From Halomonas heilongjiangensis (GTDB lineage: Bacteria; Pseudomonadota; Gammaproteobacteria; Pseudomonadales; Halomonadaceae), in the NCBI RefSeq assembly GCF_002879645.1, contig NZ_PNRE01000065.1, positions 62,001 to 126,000 of the forward strand: a stretch of 64,000 nucleotides of DNA, in the 5' to 3' direction. Under the pieces are notes generated by a model. It ran no database searches, had not been told where the DNA came from, and was given only the letters and a program-made list of their open reading frames with translations. The position numbers were made by a program, and so were the translations under genes. Positions 8,563 through 17,726 of this stretch are shown in pieces. Numbering within the stretch: position 1 is the stretch's first letter; the number at the start of each line of letters is the position of its first letter.

Positions 8563-8602
8563 TTGTCTGAAAACTGCCTGCGCTCGCCGACTTTTCAGAC
8601 AA
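8563..8602. terminator. Inverted repeat between convergent genes, possible bidirectional terminator
   Basis: TTGTCTGAAAA (8563-8573) and TTTTCAGACAA (8592-8602) are perfect 11-bp inverted copies with an 18-base GC-rich spacer. It lies exactly between the dehydratase stop (8550) and the chemoreceptor stop (8606), which converge. The stem is not GC-rich and the loop is long, so terminator strength is uncertain. Confidence 0.5.
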
Positions 8603-8605
8603 AGC

Positions 8606-10267
8606 TTAGAACTCGCCCCACTCCTCCGCGGCCACCTTGTCATGCGGCCGGCCGGCGCCAGGAGCCAGGGCCGCGGGTGCCCGATGGGCGAGCCGCGCGG
8701 GCACCGGATCCGCCTCTGCTGCCTCGCCACCGACCCGGAAGGTGGCGATCAGGTCGGCCAGGCGCTTGGCCTGCTCCTCCAGCGAGGCGGCAGCGGCACT
8801 GGTCTGCTGGACCAGGGAGGCGTTCTGCTGGGTCACCGAGTCCATCTCGGTCAGCGCGGTATTGATCTGTTCGATGCCGCCGTTCTGCTCTCGCGTGGCG
8901 GTGGAGATCTCCCCCATCAGGGAGCTGACCCGGCGAATCGAATCGACGGTTTCGCGGATCGTCCCACCACTGCGCTCGGCCTGCTCGGCACCACTGGCGA
9001 TCTGGCTCGTGGTCGCCTCGATCAGGGTGCGGATCTCCTTGGCCGACGCTGCACTGCGACTGGCCAGTGAGCGCACTTCGCTTGCCACCACGGCGAAGCC
9101 GCGGCCCTGCTCCCCCGCCCGGGCGGCCTCGACCGAGGCATTCAGCGCCAGGATGTTGGTCTGGAAGGCGATGGAGTCGATGACACCGATGATGTCGTTG
9201 ATGCGGCGTGCGCTGTCGGCGATCTCGCGCATCAGCGTGACGGTCCGCTCGACCTCCTGCCCGCCGGCCTCGGCGGTCTGCGACGCCGACGCGGAAAGCC
9301 GGTCGGCCTCGACGGCCGTGTCGGTGTTCCGGCTGACGGTGGCGGCCATCTCCTCCATGCTGGAGGCGGTTTCCTGCAGGGCGGAGGCCTGCTGTTCGGT
9401 GCGCGCCGAGAGATCCTGGCTGCCCGAGGCGATCTCACCGGCGCCGATGAACACGCCGTCGCTACTGCTGCGCAGCGAGACCACCAACGTCTGGAGCTTC
9501 TCCTGCATGCGCCCGAGCGCGTTGTAGAGCTGGCCGATCTCGTTTCTGCCGCGATCCTCGATACGCGCCGTGAGGTCACCATCGGCGATACGCTCGAAGT
9601 GCCCGATCGCCTGTCGCAGCGGGGAAACCACCACGCGTATCATCGCCAGGCGAATCGCGAACGCGGCCGCCAGGGCCACCACCACCAGGGTGACGGCAAT
9701 CGCCGCCACGCTGCGCTCCAGGGCGGTCACCCGCTCGATGGCGGCGTCCCCCCGGTGTTCGCTATAGGTGATGAACGCCTCCATGGCATCGTCGAGCCCC
9801 GCCCCCAGCTCGGCCAAGCGGTCCTGGCTACGCTGCACCTGGAATGGCATGGCATCGAGCAGCGGCTCCAGGCCCTCCGTGACGAACGCCTCGTACGCCT
9901 CGCCAATGGCCTCGACATAGGAAGCCCGGGCATCCGTCGGGTCGATGGTCACCCGTTGGAACTCGATGAAGCGCTGCTGTGCAGCTTCCACGGCCGCCAC
10001 CGCCATCTGCTGATTCTCACGTCCTTTATCGGGGTCGCCCTGGGCGCTGTGGCTGGCGAAACGATCCAGGAACGTCTGTGCCCGCAGCGCGTTCACCTGG
10101 ATCCGGTTGGCCAGGTTGGACAGCTTGACGTTGGTTTCGGCGATGTCGTGCAAGGCTGTCTTGCCGGCGGCATTGGAGTAGAACCCCAGCCCGCTGATCA
10201 AGCCGATCATCACGACCAGCACCGCCAGAGCCGCCGTCAGGCTCCACTTGATGGATAGATGTCTCAT
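8606..10267 (-). CDS. Methyl-accepting chemotaxis protein with CheR-docking C-terminus
   Basis: 553 aa chemoreceptor. First membrane helix ~10-32, a periplasmic helical sensor of ~155 residues (four-helix-bundle type by its Gln/Ala/Arg-rich helical pattern), second membrane helix ~190-212, HAMP ([19 protein letters not shown]), and the conserved signalling tip with [20 protein letters not shown] and [13 protein letters not shown] Pro/Ala-rich linker ends in EWGEF, fitting the W-x-x-F pentapeptide that tethers CheR and CheB in Tar/Tsr-type receptors. This implies a full-length, adaptation-proficient receptor. Ligand unknown. A sigma-28-like promoter lies upstream (10325-10352). Confidence 0.95.
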   Translation of the reverse strand: MRHLSIKWSLTAALAVLVVMIGLISGLGFYSNAAGKTALHDIAETNVKLSNLANRIQVNALRAQTFLDRFASHSAQGDPDKGRENQQMAVAAVEAAQQRFIEFQRVTIDPTDARASYVEAIGEAYEAFVTEGLEPLLDAMPFQVQRSQDRLAELGAGLDDAMEAFITYSEHRGDAAIERVTALERSVAAIAVTLVVVALAAAFAIRLAMIRVVVSPLRQAIGHFERIADGDLTARIEDRGRNEIGQLYNALGRMQEKLQTLVVSLRSSSDGVFIGAGEIASGSQDLSARTEQQASALQETASSMEEMAATVSRNTDTAVEADRLSASASQTAEAGGQEVERTVTLMREIADSARRINDIIGVIDSIAFQTNILALNASVEAARAGEQGRGFAVVASEVRSLASRSAASAKEIRTLIEATTSQIASGAEQAERSGGTIRETVDSIRRVSSLMGEISTATREQNGGIEQINTALTEMDSVTQQNASLVQQTSAAAASLEEQAKRLADLIATFRVGGEAAEADPVPARLAHRAPAALAPGAGRPHDKVAAEEWGEF

Positions 10268-10324
10268 TGAACCGCCCCCATGCGATGAGAATGAGAGTCC
10301 CCTGGAATGGCTACTCTGCTAACC

Positions 10325-10352
10325 CCATCGGCACGTCGCCCAAGAAGTTGAG
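10325..10352 (-). promoter_or_regulatory. Candidate sigma-28 (FliA) promoter of the chemoreceptor gene
   Basis: Read on the minus strand: CTCAACTT (10352-10345), a 12-base spacer, then GCCGATGG (10332-10325). The second element matches seven of eight bases of the flagellar sigma-28 -10 consensus GCCGATAA except at its end; the -35 match is partial. A start near 10317 would leave a leader of about 50 bases before the ATG at 10267. No gene occupies 10268-10514. Confidence 0.45.
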
Positions 10353-10514
10353 CGCAAGGGTCGGCATCGGGACCACCTGGGCCCCGCGGCGTGTCGATTT
10401 CCCCCCTCGCTGACAGGAATAGCTGACGCTCCTGGCCGGGCTGGTCGAGGCCAAGATTCCCGACTGAACGGCCCTGCCGGCGCGGCGAGGACCTCATGTA
10501 AGCGGCGCGGCCGG

Positions 10515-10988
10515 CTATTCAGGCGTGACGGCGATATCGAAATGCAGCACGTCCTCGCGCTCGCCGAGCTTCGCATAGAGGGCGATGGCCGGGGCGTCGC
10601 CGTGGTCCGCCTGCACGAAGACGACGTAGGCGCCGCGGGCGGCGGCGAGCTCTTTCAGCGTCAGGATCAGGGCCGTGGCGATGCCCTGTCGCCGGTGCGC
10701 CGCCGCGACGGCGAGGTCGTAGATGTAGATCTCGCTGCGCTCCTGTTCGAACTTGTGCAACACATAGGCGGCGAGCCCGCCCACCACCTCGCCGCCCTTC
10801 AGCGCGGCGAGCGCGATGAAGTGATCACCGCCGAGCAGCCGTCGGAGGTAGGCCGCGCTGGGCCGGGCACGGCCGTAGGTCTCCACCTCGTCGAAGACCT
10901 CGCCGAAAGTCGTCAACAGGGCCTCCATCATGGCCGGGTCGTCAGCGGTGAGCGTATGGATACGAAACGTTTCGGAAGACGACATCAT
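10515..10988 (-). CDS. GNAT acetyltransferase of the AAC(3)-I (aminoglycoside 3-N-acetyltransferase) type
   Basis: 157 aa. The core FIALAALKGGEVVGGLAAYV, KFEQERSEIYIYDLAVAAAH and acetyl-CoA loop RRQGIATALI, with GAYVVFVQADHGDAPAIALY and the ending HFDIAV, closely resembles AAC(3)-I enzymes (gentamicin/fortimicin acetyltransferases) as I remember them. The start ATG at 10988 follows a GGGGG site; the long frame reaching 11654 is an artefact because it overlaps RidA. Chromosomal AAC(3)-I relatives may or may not confer resistance. It lies between a chemoreceptor and RidA with no mobile-element signature, so it looks resident rather than recently acquired. Confidence 0.85.
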   Translation of the reverse strand: MMSSSETFRIHTLTADDPAMMEALLTTFGEVFDEVETYGRARPSAAYLRRLLGGDHFIALAALKGGEVVGGLAAYVLHKFEQERSEIYIYDLAVAAAHRRQGIATALILTLKELAAARGAYVVFVQADHGDAPAIALYAKLGEREDVLHFDIAVTPE

Positions 10989-11087
10989 ATGTCCCCCCTG
11001 CTCGATACCTGCCCAGTATAGCCGCAGGGGGACAAGCACCCGAGCGACTATAGTGACGGTGAATCCCGACGCACGGAGGGGGCCTAC

Positions 11088-11495
11088 ATGCCGAACCATC
11101 GCAACGACCCCACCCTGCCCGCGCCGCTCTTCCCGGGCAGTCATTTGGTGATCGATGACGATTATGTCTTTCTCTCCGGCCTGACCGCGGAGGATATTCA
11201 GGGCGGCGAGACGGTGCTCGGCGACATCCGCGAGGAGACGCGGCTGGTGATGCGGCGTATCCAGCGCATGCTCGCGTCGGCGGGCTGCAGCCTGGAGGAT
11301 GCGGTGCGGGTCGACGTGCATATCACCGACCTCGACGAGATCCGCATGATGGATGCCGTCTATGCCGAGTTCTTCGAGGACCACCGCTATCCCGCCCGCA
11401 CCTGCACCCAGTCGCCGCGCCTCTACGGCGGCGCTCATGTCGAGATCACCCTGATGGCCAGGCGGCCCGGCGAGTCCGGTGACGCCACGTCCTGA
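11088..11495 (+). CDS. RidA/YjgF-family enamine/imine deaminase-like protein
   Basis: 135 aa, usual size for the family. Conserved features: FLSGLTAED near the N-terminus, EDAVRVDVHITDLDEI in the middle, and RYPARTCTQSPRLYGGAHVEI, where the Arg of ARTCTQ corresponds to the substrate carboxylate-binding Arg of RidA. The C-terminal ExxA-type deaminase glutamate is replaced by the HVEITLMA segment, which retains a Glu. Role: hydrolysis of reactive 2-aminoacrylate-type enamines. The PLP dehydratase at 7603 would be a source of such intermediates, but the two genes are not adjacent. It converges with the LysE gene 29 bases away. Confidence 0.88.
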   Translation: MPNHRNDPTLPAPLFPGSHLVIDDDYVFLSGLTAEDIQGGETVLGDIREETRLVMRRIQRMLASAGCSLEDAVRVDVHITDLDEIRMMDAVYAEFFEDHRYPARTCTQSPRLYGGAHVEITLMARRPGESGDATS

Positions 11496-11524
11496 GGTCG
11501 CCCGAGCGCGCCGGGTGGCCGCCT

Positions 11525-12127
11525 TCAGCCGAGGATGAAGTAGACGCAGGCGGCGGTGAGTCCGCCCATCACACCGTTGAAGATTCGCCAGGCGCGCGGG
11601 CCGTCGAGCCAGCGACCGATAGCGGTACCGAAGCCCGCCCACAGGGCGATACACGGCAATCCCACCAGTTCGGCGAAGCCGGCCAGCAGCAGCGCATTCA
11701 CCACGGTGTCGCCGCCCTCGGGCAGAAAGCCCGCCATCAGCGCCAGCCCCATCACCCAGGCCTTGGGGTTGGCGAACTGGAAGGCCGCCGCCTGCCAGAA
11801 GCTCAGTGGTCGCCCCTCGCCCCGCTGCCGCAGGTCGGGTGGCGGCGCGGTGGCGATACGCCAGGCCAGGTAGAGCAGGTAGGCGCTGCCGACCAGGCGC
11901 AGCCCCGTCTGCACCAGCGGATAGCGCTCGAAGACCAGCCCCAGGCCCAGGGCGATGCCGGCGAAGAGCAGGAAGCAGCCGCCGAGGATGCCGAAGATAT
12001 GCGGCAGGGTACGCAGGAAGCCGTAGTTGGCACCCGAGGCGGTGAGCATCACGTTGTTGGGGCCGGGGGTGATGGTCATCGAGATCATGTAGAGGGCCGC
12101 CGGCCCGAGGAATGGCAAGGCTTCCAT
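11525..12127 (-). CDS. LysE/RhtB-family amino-acid exporter
   Basis: 200 aa with about six hydrophobic segments. N-terminal signature ALYMISMTITPGPNNVMLTA (Pro-Gly-Pro-Asn of LysE/RhtB) and FANPKAWVMGLALMAGF in the fourth segment are diagnostic. ATG chosen at 12127; an upstream ATG six codons earlier would extend into the operator region. It is transcribed divergently from a MocR-type regulator with repeated sites between them, an arrangement that suggests substrate-responsive export of an amino acid or amine. Confidence 0.9.
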   Translation of the reverse strand: MEALPFLGPAALYMISMTITPGPNNVMLTASGANYGFLRTLPHIFGILGGCFLLFAGIALGLGLVFERYPLVQTGLRLVGSAYLLYLAWRIATAPPPDLRQRGEGRPLSFWQAAAFQFANPKAWVMGLALMAGFLPEGGDTVVNALLLAGFAELVGLPCIALWAGFGTAIGRWLDGPRAWRIFNGVMGGLTAACVYFILG

Positions 12128-12130
12128 GTC

Positions 12131-12198
12131 ATTGCACCCATACAATATTGATTGAATCGATTGGAATTGCGGACTTTTCTCAGCATAATGGGTGCAAT
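12131..12198. promoter_or_regulatory. Inverted 10-bp repeats between lysE-like and mocR-like genes (candidate MocR operator)
   Basis: ATTGCACCCA at 12131-12140 and its exact reverse complement TGGGTGCAAT at 12189-12198, centres 58 bases apart, flank the promoter region. The left copy lies four bases upstream of the exporter's ATG on its strand, the right copy overlaps the expected transcription start of the regulator. MocR regulators are dimers with widely spaced DNA sites, which suits this spacing. Confidence 0.55.
12161..12189 (+). promoter_or_regulatory. Candidate sigma-70 promoter of the mocR-like gene
   Basis: TTGGAA at 12161-12166 and CATAAT at 12184-12189 with a 17-base spacer, in the only AT-rich stretch of the divergent region. 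The right inverted repeat begins at the last base of the -10 element. Confidence 0.5.
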
Positions 12199-12216
12199 TT
12201 CGGCGTCAAAGGTTTT

Positions 12217-12233
12217 ATTGTCACCATGACAAT
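12217..12233 (+). promoter_or_regulatory. 7-3-7 perfect dyad overlapping the mocR-like start codon
   Basis: ATTGTCA (12217-12223) and TGACAAT (12227-12233) flank CCA, and the ATG of the regulator starts at 12226, inside the dyad. It could be an autoregulatory DNA site or a short mRNA hairpin hiding the start. Confidence 0.4.
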
Positions 12234-13620
12234 CTGGACACCCCACCTGACCGATCGGGGGCCCCGCTACCGTGGCATCGCCGAGGCCATCGCCGCTGCC
12301 GTGCTCGCCGGCGACCTCGCCCCCGGCGAGCGCCTGCCGCCCCAGCGTCGCCTCGCCGATGCGCTGGGGGTGACCGTCGGCACCGTGACCCGCGGCTACG
12401 CCGAGGCCGAGCGCCAGGGTTGGGTCGAGGCCCGGGTCGGCAGCGGCACCTATGTGCGGGATGACACGGCGCCCGGCAGGGTCGCCTTCATGGCCGACCG
12501 CCGGGTCGAGGACGGCATGATCGACCTCAGCCTGAGCCTGCCGCCGCCCCACCCGCTGCGGGCCGACGCCCTGGGCCGGGCGCTGCGCGGCATCGCCGCC
12601 GATGCCGCGCTGTTACAACGTGCGGTGGAGTACCAGTCCGAGCGTGGCGTGCCGGCCCATCGCGAGCAGCTGGCCGCCTGGTTGGCTCGCCTGGGCATGG
12701 CGACGGATCCACGGGACCTGCTGGTGACCCAGGGCGGCCAGCATGGCATCAGCCTGACGCTCCAGGCGCTGACCCGCCCGGGCGAGCGCATCGCCGCCGA
12801 TGCCCTCACCTACCCCGGGCTGATCGGCGCGGCCCGCCAGGCGCACCTCAAGGTGCTCGGGGTCCCCCTCACCGAGGCCGGCATGGACCTCGACGCCCTC
12901 GCCAGGCTCTGCGCCCAGCAGCCTCCTCGCCTGGTCTACGTCACCCCCGACCAGAACAACCCCACCGGGATAGCGCTCGGAGAGGAATCGCGCGAACGCC
13001 TGGCGACGCTGGCCCGACGGCACGACTTCTGGATCCTCGAGGACGGCGTCCAATATCTGCCCGAGGTCGAACGGGGCACGCCGCTCCACCGGCTGGCACC
13101 GGAACGCACCCTGTTCATCTTCAGCACCTCCAAGGTGCTCGCCGGCGGTATGCGCATCGGTACCCTCACGGTGCCGGCGCCGCTGCAGGACCGGCTGTGC
13201 ACCGCCCTGCGCGCCCAGAGCTGGATGGTGCCGCCGCTGATGGTGGAGGCGGCCTGCCGCTGGGCGGCCAGCGACGAGGGCGAGCGGCTGCTGGCCTGGC
13301 AGACCGAGGAACTCGGTGCGCGTCAGCGGCTCGCCCATGAGCGACTCGCCGCCTTCTCGCCGCGGGGGCGCGACCACGGCGCCAACCTCTGGCTGCCGTT
13401 GACGGGCGAGCTGCGCAGCGCCGCGCTGCTGGAGGTGCTCGAGCAGCGCGGGGTGCGCCTGAACAGCGCCGAGCCCTTCTGCGTGGGCAGCGAACCGGCC
13501 CCCCAGGCGCTGCGCCTCTGCCTCAGTGCCGCCGCCTCCCGCGAGGCCCTGGACAGGGCGCTGGGGATCGTCGCCGAGGCCCTGCACGAGCCGCCACCAA
13601 GGCCCTGGCGTACCCTCTGA
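12226..13620 (+). CDS. MocR/PdxR-type regulator (GntR HTH + aminotransferase domain)
   Basis: 464 aa. Residues ~10-75 are a GntR winged helix (GDLAPGERLPPQRRLADALG, then VTVGTVTRGYAEAERQGWVE, GSGTYVRD). The rest is a fold-type I aminotransferase-like domain with VTPDQNNPTG and the PLP-lysine segment STSKVLAGGMRIG (Lys about residue 303). Start set at 12226, the first ATG before the HTH; upstream in-frame codons run through the operator. Such proteins sense an amino-acid or PLP-derived ligand. Divergence from a LysE exporter suggests it controls that gene and itself. Well-preserved PLP residues imply cofactor binding. Confidence 0.92.
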   Translation: MTIWTPHLTDRGPRYRGIAEAIAAAVLAGDLAPGERLPPQRRLADALGVTVGTVTRGYAEAERQGWVEARVGSGTYVRDDTAPGRVAFMADRRVEDGMIDLSLSLPPPHPLRADALGRALRGIAADAALLQRAVEYQSERGVPAHREQLAAWLARLGMATDPRDLLVTQGGQHGISLTLQALTRPGERIAADALTYPGLIGAARQAHLKVLGVPLTEAGMDLDALARLCAQQPPRLVYVTPDQNNPTGIALGEESRERLATLARRHDFWILEDGVQYLPEVERGTPLHRLAPERTLFIFSTSKVLAGGMRIGTLTVPAPLQDRLCTALRAQSWMVPPLMVEAACRWAASDEGERLLAWQTEELGARQRLAHERLAAFSPRGRDHGANLWLPLTGELRSAALLEVLEQRGVRLNSAEPFCVGSEPAPQALRLCLSAAASREALDRALGIVAEALHEPPPRPWRTL

Positions 13621-13753
13621 CCTCGAAGGAGCCCCAGCGACATGTTCAGCAAATCGGCAGGCTGTACGTTGGTTGGCGGCACTGGGCGGAGACGGCGGCC
13701 GTGACGACAGCGTGGCGGCGATCACCGGCGGCGATCGCGGCCGAGCCCCCCCA

Positions 13754-14677
13754 TCAGGGTGATGCCGTGACACCGGTGCGGTGCCGGCGCGGCCCCCACA
13801 GGCAGGCCAGCAGCAGGATCAGCCCGGCCAGGGTAGCGATGGTGCCGGCGGCGCTCACCGAGGCATCGAAGCCCAACCACCCGGGACCGTGCCCCGCCAG
13901 CAGGTAGCCAAGCACCGCCGAGATCACGGCGAAGAGCTGGCTCCAGGCGATCTGGGCGACGAGCCGGTCGGTCATCAGCCGCGCCGCGGCGGCCGGACAG
14001 ATGAACATGGCGATGACGATGATCGAGCCCACCGCCTCGAAGGCGGCGATGGCCGCCACCGCCACCATGGTCACCAGCAGCAGGTCGACCAGCACGGGAT
14101 GCGCCCTGACGCTGGCGGCAAAGTCGGGATCGAAGCTGCCGAGCACCAGGTGACGGCGGAACACCGCCACGAAGATCACCACCAGCAGGCCCACCCAGGC
14201 GACCCGGGCCAGTTGCGGCGGCAGGTCCGCCAGGGCCACGGGGTCGAACAACGCGGCCGGCCCGGTGCCGTCGAACCAGATCAGGCTCTCCAGGTTGCCG
14301 TAGAGGGCGTGCTCCACGTCCAGGTGCACCCCGCCGGCCTGGTGCCACTCCAGCAGCAGCACGCCCACGGCGAACAGACTGGTGAAGGTCACGCCCATGG
14401 CCGCGCTGATCTCCACCCGGCCGAGCCGCCGGATCAGCTCGATCATCGCCACCGTGATCAGCGCCGACACCCCGGCACCCAGCATCATCGCCGCGGAGGA
14501 GAGCATGCCGGTGAGCAGGAAGCTGACCACGATGCCGGGCAGCGCCACATGGCTGATGGCGTCGCCGATCAGGCTCTGGCGGCGCAGCACCAGGAAGTTG
14601 CCGAGCAGCGCGCAGGTCATGCCGATGATCACCGCCACCGTCAGCGGCACCAGGCTGAACATCATGAAATCGCTCAT
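13754..14677 (-). CDS. Metal ABC transporter permease (TroD/ZnuB type)
   Basis: 307 aa ABC-3 family membrane protein with about eight hydrophobic segments. Conserved LLGNFLVLRRQSLIGDAISH near the N-terminus and VGSIIVIAMFICPAAAARLM near the C-terminus mark metal-chelate importers. Its start overlaps the stop of the preceding permease by four bases (14674-14677). Last gene of a four-gene minus-strand operon. It converges with the mocR-like gene across 133 bases that contain only a doubtful 20-codon frame (13642-13704). Confidence 0.92.
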   Translation of the reverse strand: MSDFMMFSLVPLTVAVIIGMTCALLGNFLVLRRQSLIGDAISHVALPGIVVSFLLTGMLSSAAMMLGAGVSALITVAMIELIRRLGRVEISAAMGVTFTSLFAVGVLLLEWHQAGGVHLDVEHALYGNLESLIWFDGTGPAALFDPVALADLPPQLARVAWVGLLVVIFVAVFRRHLVLGSFDPDFAASVRAHPVLVDLLLVTMVAVAAIAAFEAVGSIIVIAMFICPAAAARLMTDRLVAQIAWSQLFAVISAVLGYLLAGHGPGWLGFDASVSAAGTIATLAGLILLLACLWGPRRHRTGVTASP

Positions 14678-15888
14678 CGCCCGCCCTCCGGCCGCGGTGG
14701 AAGCTGGGCCTCCAGCGCCATGATCGCATCCGGCGAGAGCACCCTGGCGATGGGGGTGAGCCCGGAGTGCTCCTGCTGCAGGGCGTCATCCGGATGGCGC
14801 TCGCGATAGAGCGACCAGAGGCGCTCCTCGTGCTCGGCGTCGCGGGCGGCGGCTTGCCCCGGCAGTGTCGCCACACCGTCGCGTCGGATATACCCCTGGC
14901 GTCGCAGCAACTTCAGGGTCAGGTTGTCGAAGATCGGCTCCTCCCGGGCCAGCGCGAGCAGCCCCTGGCGCAGGTGGACCCGGCGGCGGAAGCGCTGGTA
15001 GGCCAGCAGGGTGGCGAGCACCCCACGCCACGGCGAGAACAGGAAGGAGGCCATGAACAGCGAGAAGGAGGCCAGCACGACCAGCGGCCCGGTAGGCAAG
15101 CCCTCCTGGACGCTGGAGAGCGTCACGCCGAGATACCCGGCCGCCGCGCCCAGCAGGGCGGCCAGGGCCACCATGCGCAATGGCCGGTCGGTCCAGAAGC
15201 GTGCGGTGACCGGCGGGATGATGGCCAGTGCCACGATCAGGATCAGCCCGGTGACCTTGAGCCCGATCACCACCACCGCCATCAGCAGCAGCAGCATCAG
15301 CAGGTCGACCCGCCCGGTGCTCACCCCCTGGGTCCGGGCGAACTCCGCGTCGAAGCAGACCAGCAGGAAATCGCGGCGCAGCACGAAGATCGCCAGCAGC
15401 AGGCCCAGCGCACAGAGCGCGATCAGCTGCGCCTCGGAGGCGAGCATGCCGGCGGTGGCGCCGACCAGGTAGCCGGTCAGCCCCGCCTGCCCGGTCACCT
15501 GCATCGACTGGATGACGGTGATCAACACCACCCCGAAGGCGAAGAACGACGAGAGCACCGCGCCGATGGCGGCATCCTCGCCGAGTCGGGTCCGCGCGCT
15601 GATCGTCTGCACCGCCCAGAGCCCCACGGCGGCGCTCAGGGCGGCGCCGAGCAGCAGCCCCGGCAGCCAGCGGCCGTCGCCCTGCCACAGGCCGGCGAGA
15701 ATGAACGCCAGGGCGAGCCCCGGCAGGGTCGCGTGGCTGATCGCATCGCTGACCAGCGAGCGCTTGCGCAGCAGCACGAAGCTGCCGATCATGCCACCGG
15801 CGGCGCCGAGCAGCATGCTGCCGATGGTCACCAGGCTGGTGTTGTAGCCCAGCGTGAAGGTCAGGGCGCGCCACCAGGTCTCCATCAT
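14674..15888 (-). CDS. Metal ABC transporter permease with C-terminal extension (TroC type)
   Basis: 404 aa. N-terminal ~285 residues are an ABC-3 permease ([40 protein letters not shown]). The extra ~110 residues after SPWRG ([34 protein letters not shown], and an [14 protein letters not shown] segment) look like a cytoplasmic winged-helix/iron-dependent-repressor-like tail, which some TroC/MntC-type permeases carry. The two different permeases of this operon would form a heterodimeric pore. Overlaps both neighbours by four bases. Confidence 0.9.
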   Translation of the reverse strand: MMETWWRALTFTLGYNTSLVTIGSMLLGAAGGMIGSFVLLRKRSLVSDAISHATLPGLALAFILAGLWQGDGRWLPGLLLGAALSAAVGLWAVQTISARTRLGEDAAIGAVLSSFFAFGVVLITVIQSMQVTGQAGLTGYLVGATAGMLASEAQLIALCALGLLLAIFVLRRDFLLVCFDAEFARTQGVSTGRVDLLMLLLLMAVVVIGLKVTGLILIVALAIIPPVTARFWTDRPLRMVALAALLGAAAGYLGVTLSSVQEGLPTGPLVVLASFSLFMASFLFSPWRGVLATLLAYQRFRRRVHLRQGLLALAREEPIFDNLTLKLLRRQGYIRRDGVATLPGQAAARDAEHEERLWSLYRERHPDDALQQEHSGLTPIARVLSPDAIMALEAQLPPRPEGGR

Positions 15889-16691
15889 TCGCTCCGTTGG
15901 GCCGCGGCGACCGGATCGCCGACCAGTCGCGTCAGCTGGACGGTACTCAGGCGACCGCCGTAGGTCGCCTGGAGGTTACGCTCGGTGAACACCTCCTCGA
16001 CGGGCCCCGCGGCGATACGACGCACATTGAGCAGCAGCACATGGTCGAAGTAGTCGCGCACCGTGGCGAGGTCGTGGTGCACGCAGAGCAGGGTCCTGCC
16101 CTCCTCGCGCAGCCGCTTGAGCACCTCGACGATGGCCTTCTCGGTGGCCGCGTCCACGCCGGCGAAGGGTTCGTCGAGGATGGTCAGCTCGGCCTCCTGG
16201 GTCAGCGCCCGGGCCAGGAACACCCGCTGCTGCTGGCCACCGGAGAGCTGGCCGATCTGCCGCTCGGCGAAGGCCTCCATGCCGACCCGGGCCAGGCTCT
16301 CCATGGCCTGTTCGCGGTGGCGCCGACGGGTGAACTGCCACCAGCGCAGGTTGCGGAACAGCCCCATGGCGACCACGTCGATCACCGTGGCGGGGAAGTC
16401 CCAGTCGATGCTGTTGCGCTGCGGCACGTAGGCGATGTGCCGCGACATCTCCTCGATGGGCCGGCCGAAGACGCGCACGTCGCCGGTCAGTCGGCGGGTG
16501 ATGCCCATCGCCGCCTTGAGCAGGGTCGACTTGCCGGCACCGTTGGGCCCGACGATGGCCGTCATGCTGCCCGGCGGCGTGACGAAATCCACCGAGTAGA
16601 CCACCGGGCGGTGGTCATAGCTGACGGTCAGGCCCTGGACCGCCAGGGGGCTGGCGGCGACTTCCTCGCTGACCCATGCGGCACGGTTCAT
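15885..16691 (-). CDS. Metal ABC transporter ATP-binding protein (TroB type)
   Basis: 268 aa. Walker [15 protein letters not shown]-loop [13 protein letters not shown], signature [15 protein letters not shown], Walker [13 protein letters not shown], and the switch His in LLCVHHDL. The YVPQR-x-x-IDWDFP pattern is typical of Mn/Zn importer ATPases. ATGA-type overlaps with the genes on both sides imply a single operon and fixed stoichiometry. Confidence 0.93.
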   Translation of the reverse strand: MNRAAWVSEEVAASPLAVQGLTVSYDHRPVVYSVDFVTPPGSMTAIVGPNGAGKSTLLKAAMGITRRLTGDVRVFGRPIEEMSRHIAYVPQRNSIDWDFPATVIDVVAMGLFRNLRWWQFTRRRHREQAMESLARVGMEAFAERQIGQLSGGQQQRVFLARALTQEAELTILDEPFAGVDAATEKAIVEVLKRLREEGRTLLCVHHDLATVRDYFDHVLLLNVRRIAAGPVEEVFTERNLQATYGGRLSTVQLTRLVGDPVAAAQRSE

Positions 16692-17656
16692 GGTGCCTCC
16701 CCGGTCGCGGCGAGACGCCCCTGACGCCCGCCCTCGGGTACCTCACCGCCCAGCGAATGGGCGATCAGGCTGACATTGTGGTCGATCATGCCGAGCCAGG
16801 TCCCCTCGTAGGTACCGCGGCCCCCCATGGCGTCGGAGAACAGCTCGCCGCCGATGCGCACCTCATGCCCCTTGGCCGCGGCCCCCTCGATCAGCGCACG
16901 GATGTTGCGGTCCGACACCGAGGACTCGACGAAGATGGCGCCGATCTCCCGCTCCACCAGCACGTTGACCATCGACTCGATCCGCGCCAGGCCGGCCTCG
17001 CTCTCGGTGGAGAAGCCCTGGATACCCAGCACCTCGAAACCGTAGGCATCGCCGAAATAGCCGAAGGCGTCGTGGGCCGTCACCAGCACCCGGGCCTCCT
17101 CCGGCACGCTGGTGAGCACTTCGCGGGCATAGGCGTCCAGCGCCTCGAGCTCCTCCAGGTAGTCGTCGGCACGCTGGGCGAAGGCCTCGGCGTGCTCGGG
17201 GGCGAGCTCGCTCAGCGCATCGCGGATGGCCAGCACCACGTGCCGCCAGCGGCCGGGGTCCATCCATACGTGGGGATCGGACTGGTCGGGGTACTCCTCA
17301 TCGGCCAGGCGCTCCTCCACCGGCACCGCCTCGCCCACGGCGAACACCGGCTTGCGCTGCCCCAGGCGACCGAGAAACTCCTCCAGTTGCGCCTCCAGAT
17401 AGAGCCCGTTCCAGAACACCGCCTCGGCCCGCGTCATGGCAGTGACATCGCTGCGCGTCTGGCGATAGAGGTGGGGGTCGACCCCCTCCCCCATCAGGCC
17501 ACGCACCTCGACCTGCTCGCCACCGACCTGGCGCAGGACGTCGGCGATCATCCCCGTCGTCGCCACCAGTTGCAGGCGGTCGGACTTCGCCACCGCTGGC
17601 ACGCAGAACAACGCCGTCAGGACCAGCAGCGACACGAGGCGACGAGCAAACGACAT
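16688..17656 (-). CDS. Metal ABC transporter substrate-binding protein (TroA type)
   Basis: 322 aa with a signal peptide ending near AVAKS. The ATG at 17656 is preceded by AAGGAG at good distance; an in-frame extension to 17794 is rejected because it runs into the promoter region. Probable metal ligands are His62 (DPHLYR), His129 (SDPHVWMDP), His195 (TAHDAFGYF) and Asp275 (LFSDAMG), the His3-Asp set of TroA-like proteins. The His-rich loop of ZnuA is absent. First gene of the operon with TroB-C-D type components. Mn, Zn or Fe import are all possible; metal identity is not settled by sequence. Confidence 0.92.
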   Translation of the reverse strand: MSFARRLVSLLVLTALFCVPAVAKSDRLQLVATTGMIADVLRQVGGEQVEVRGLMGEGVDPHLYRQTRSDVTAMTRAEAVFWNGLYLEAQLEEFLGRLGQRKPVFAVGEAVPVEERLADEEYPDQSDPHVWMDPGRWRHVVLAIRDALSELAPEHAEAFAQRADDYLEELEALDAYAREVLTSVPEEARVLVTAHDAFGYFGDAYGFEVLGIQGFSTESEAGLARIESMVNVLVEREIGAIFVESSVSDRNIRALIEGAAAKGHEVRIGGELFSDAMGGRGTYEGTWLGMIDHNVSLIAHSLGGEVPEGGRQGRLAATGEAP

Positions 17657-17726
17657 TTGGGCACTCCTTGTATGGGACGGGCAGCCCGGCCGACCCTGCT
17701 GGTGTGGGTCGCCACGGCATATCCCC

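Noticed and set aside
13642-13704. 20-codon plus-strand frame after the mocR-like gene with AAGGAG upstream
   Set aside because: Too short, Arg-rich end and no recognisable protein; the RBS may be accidental.
13781-14809. Gln/His/Gly-rich plus-strand frame opposite the metal permeases
   Set aside because: Composition arises from the complement of hydrophobic codons; the permease signatures are on the minus strand.
16688-17656. Assignment of the metal receptor as a manganese-specific PsaA-type protein with Glu as third ligand
   Set aside because: His195 in TAHDAFGYF occupies the third ligand position, so the set is His3-Asp as in TroA and metal preference stays open.
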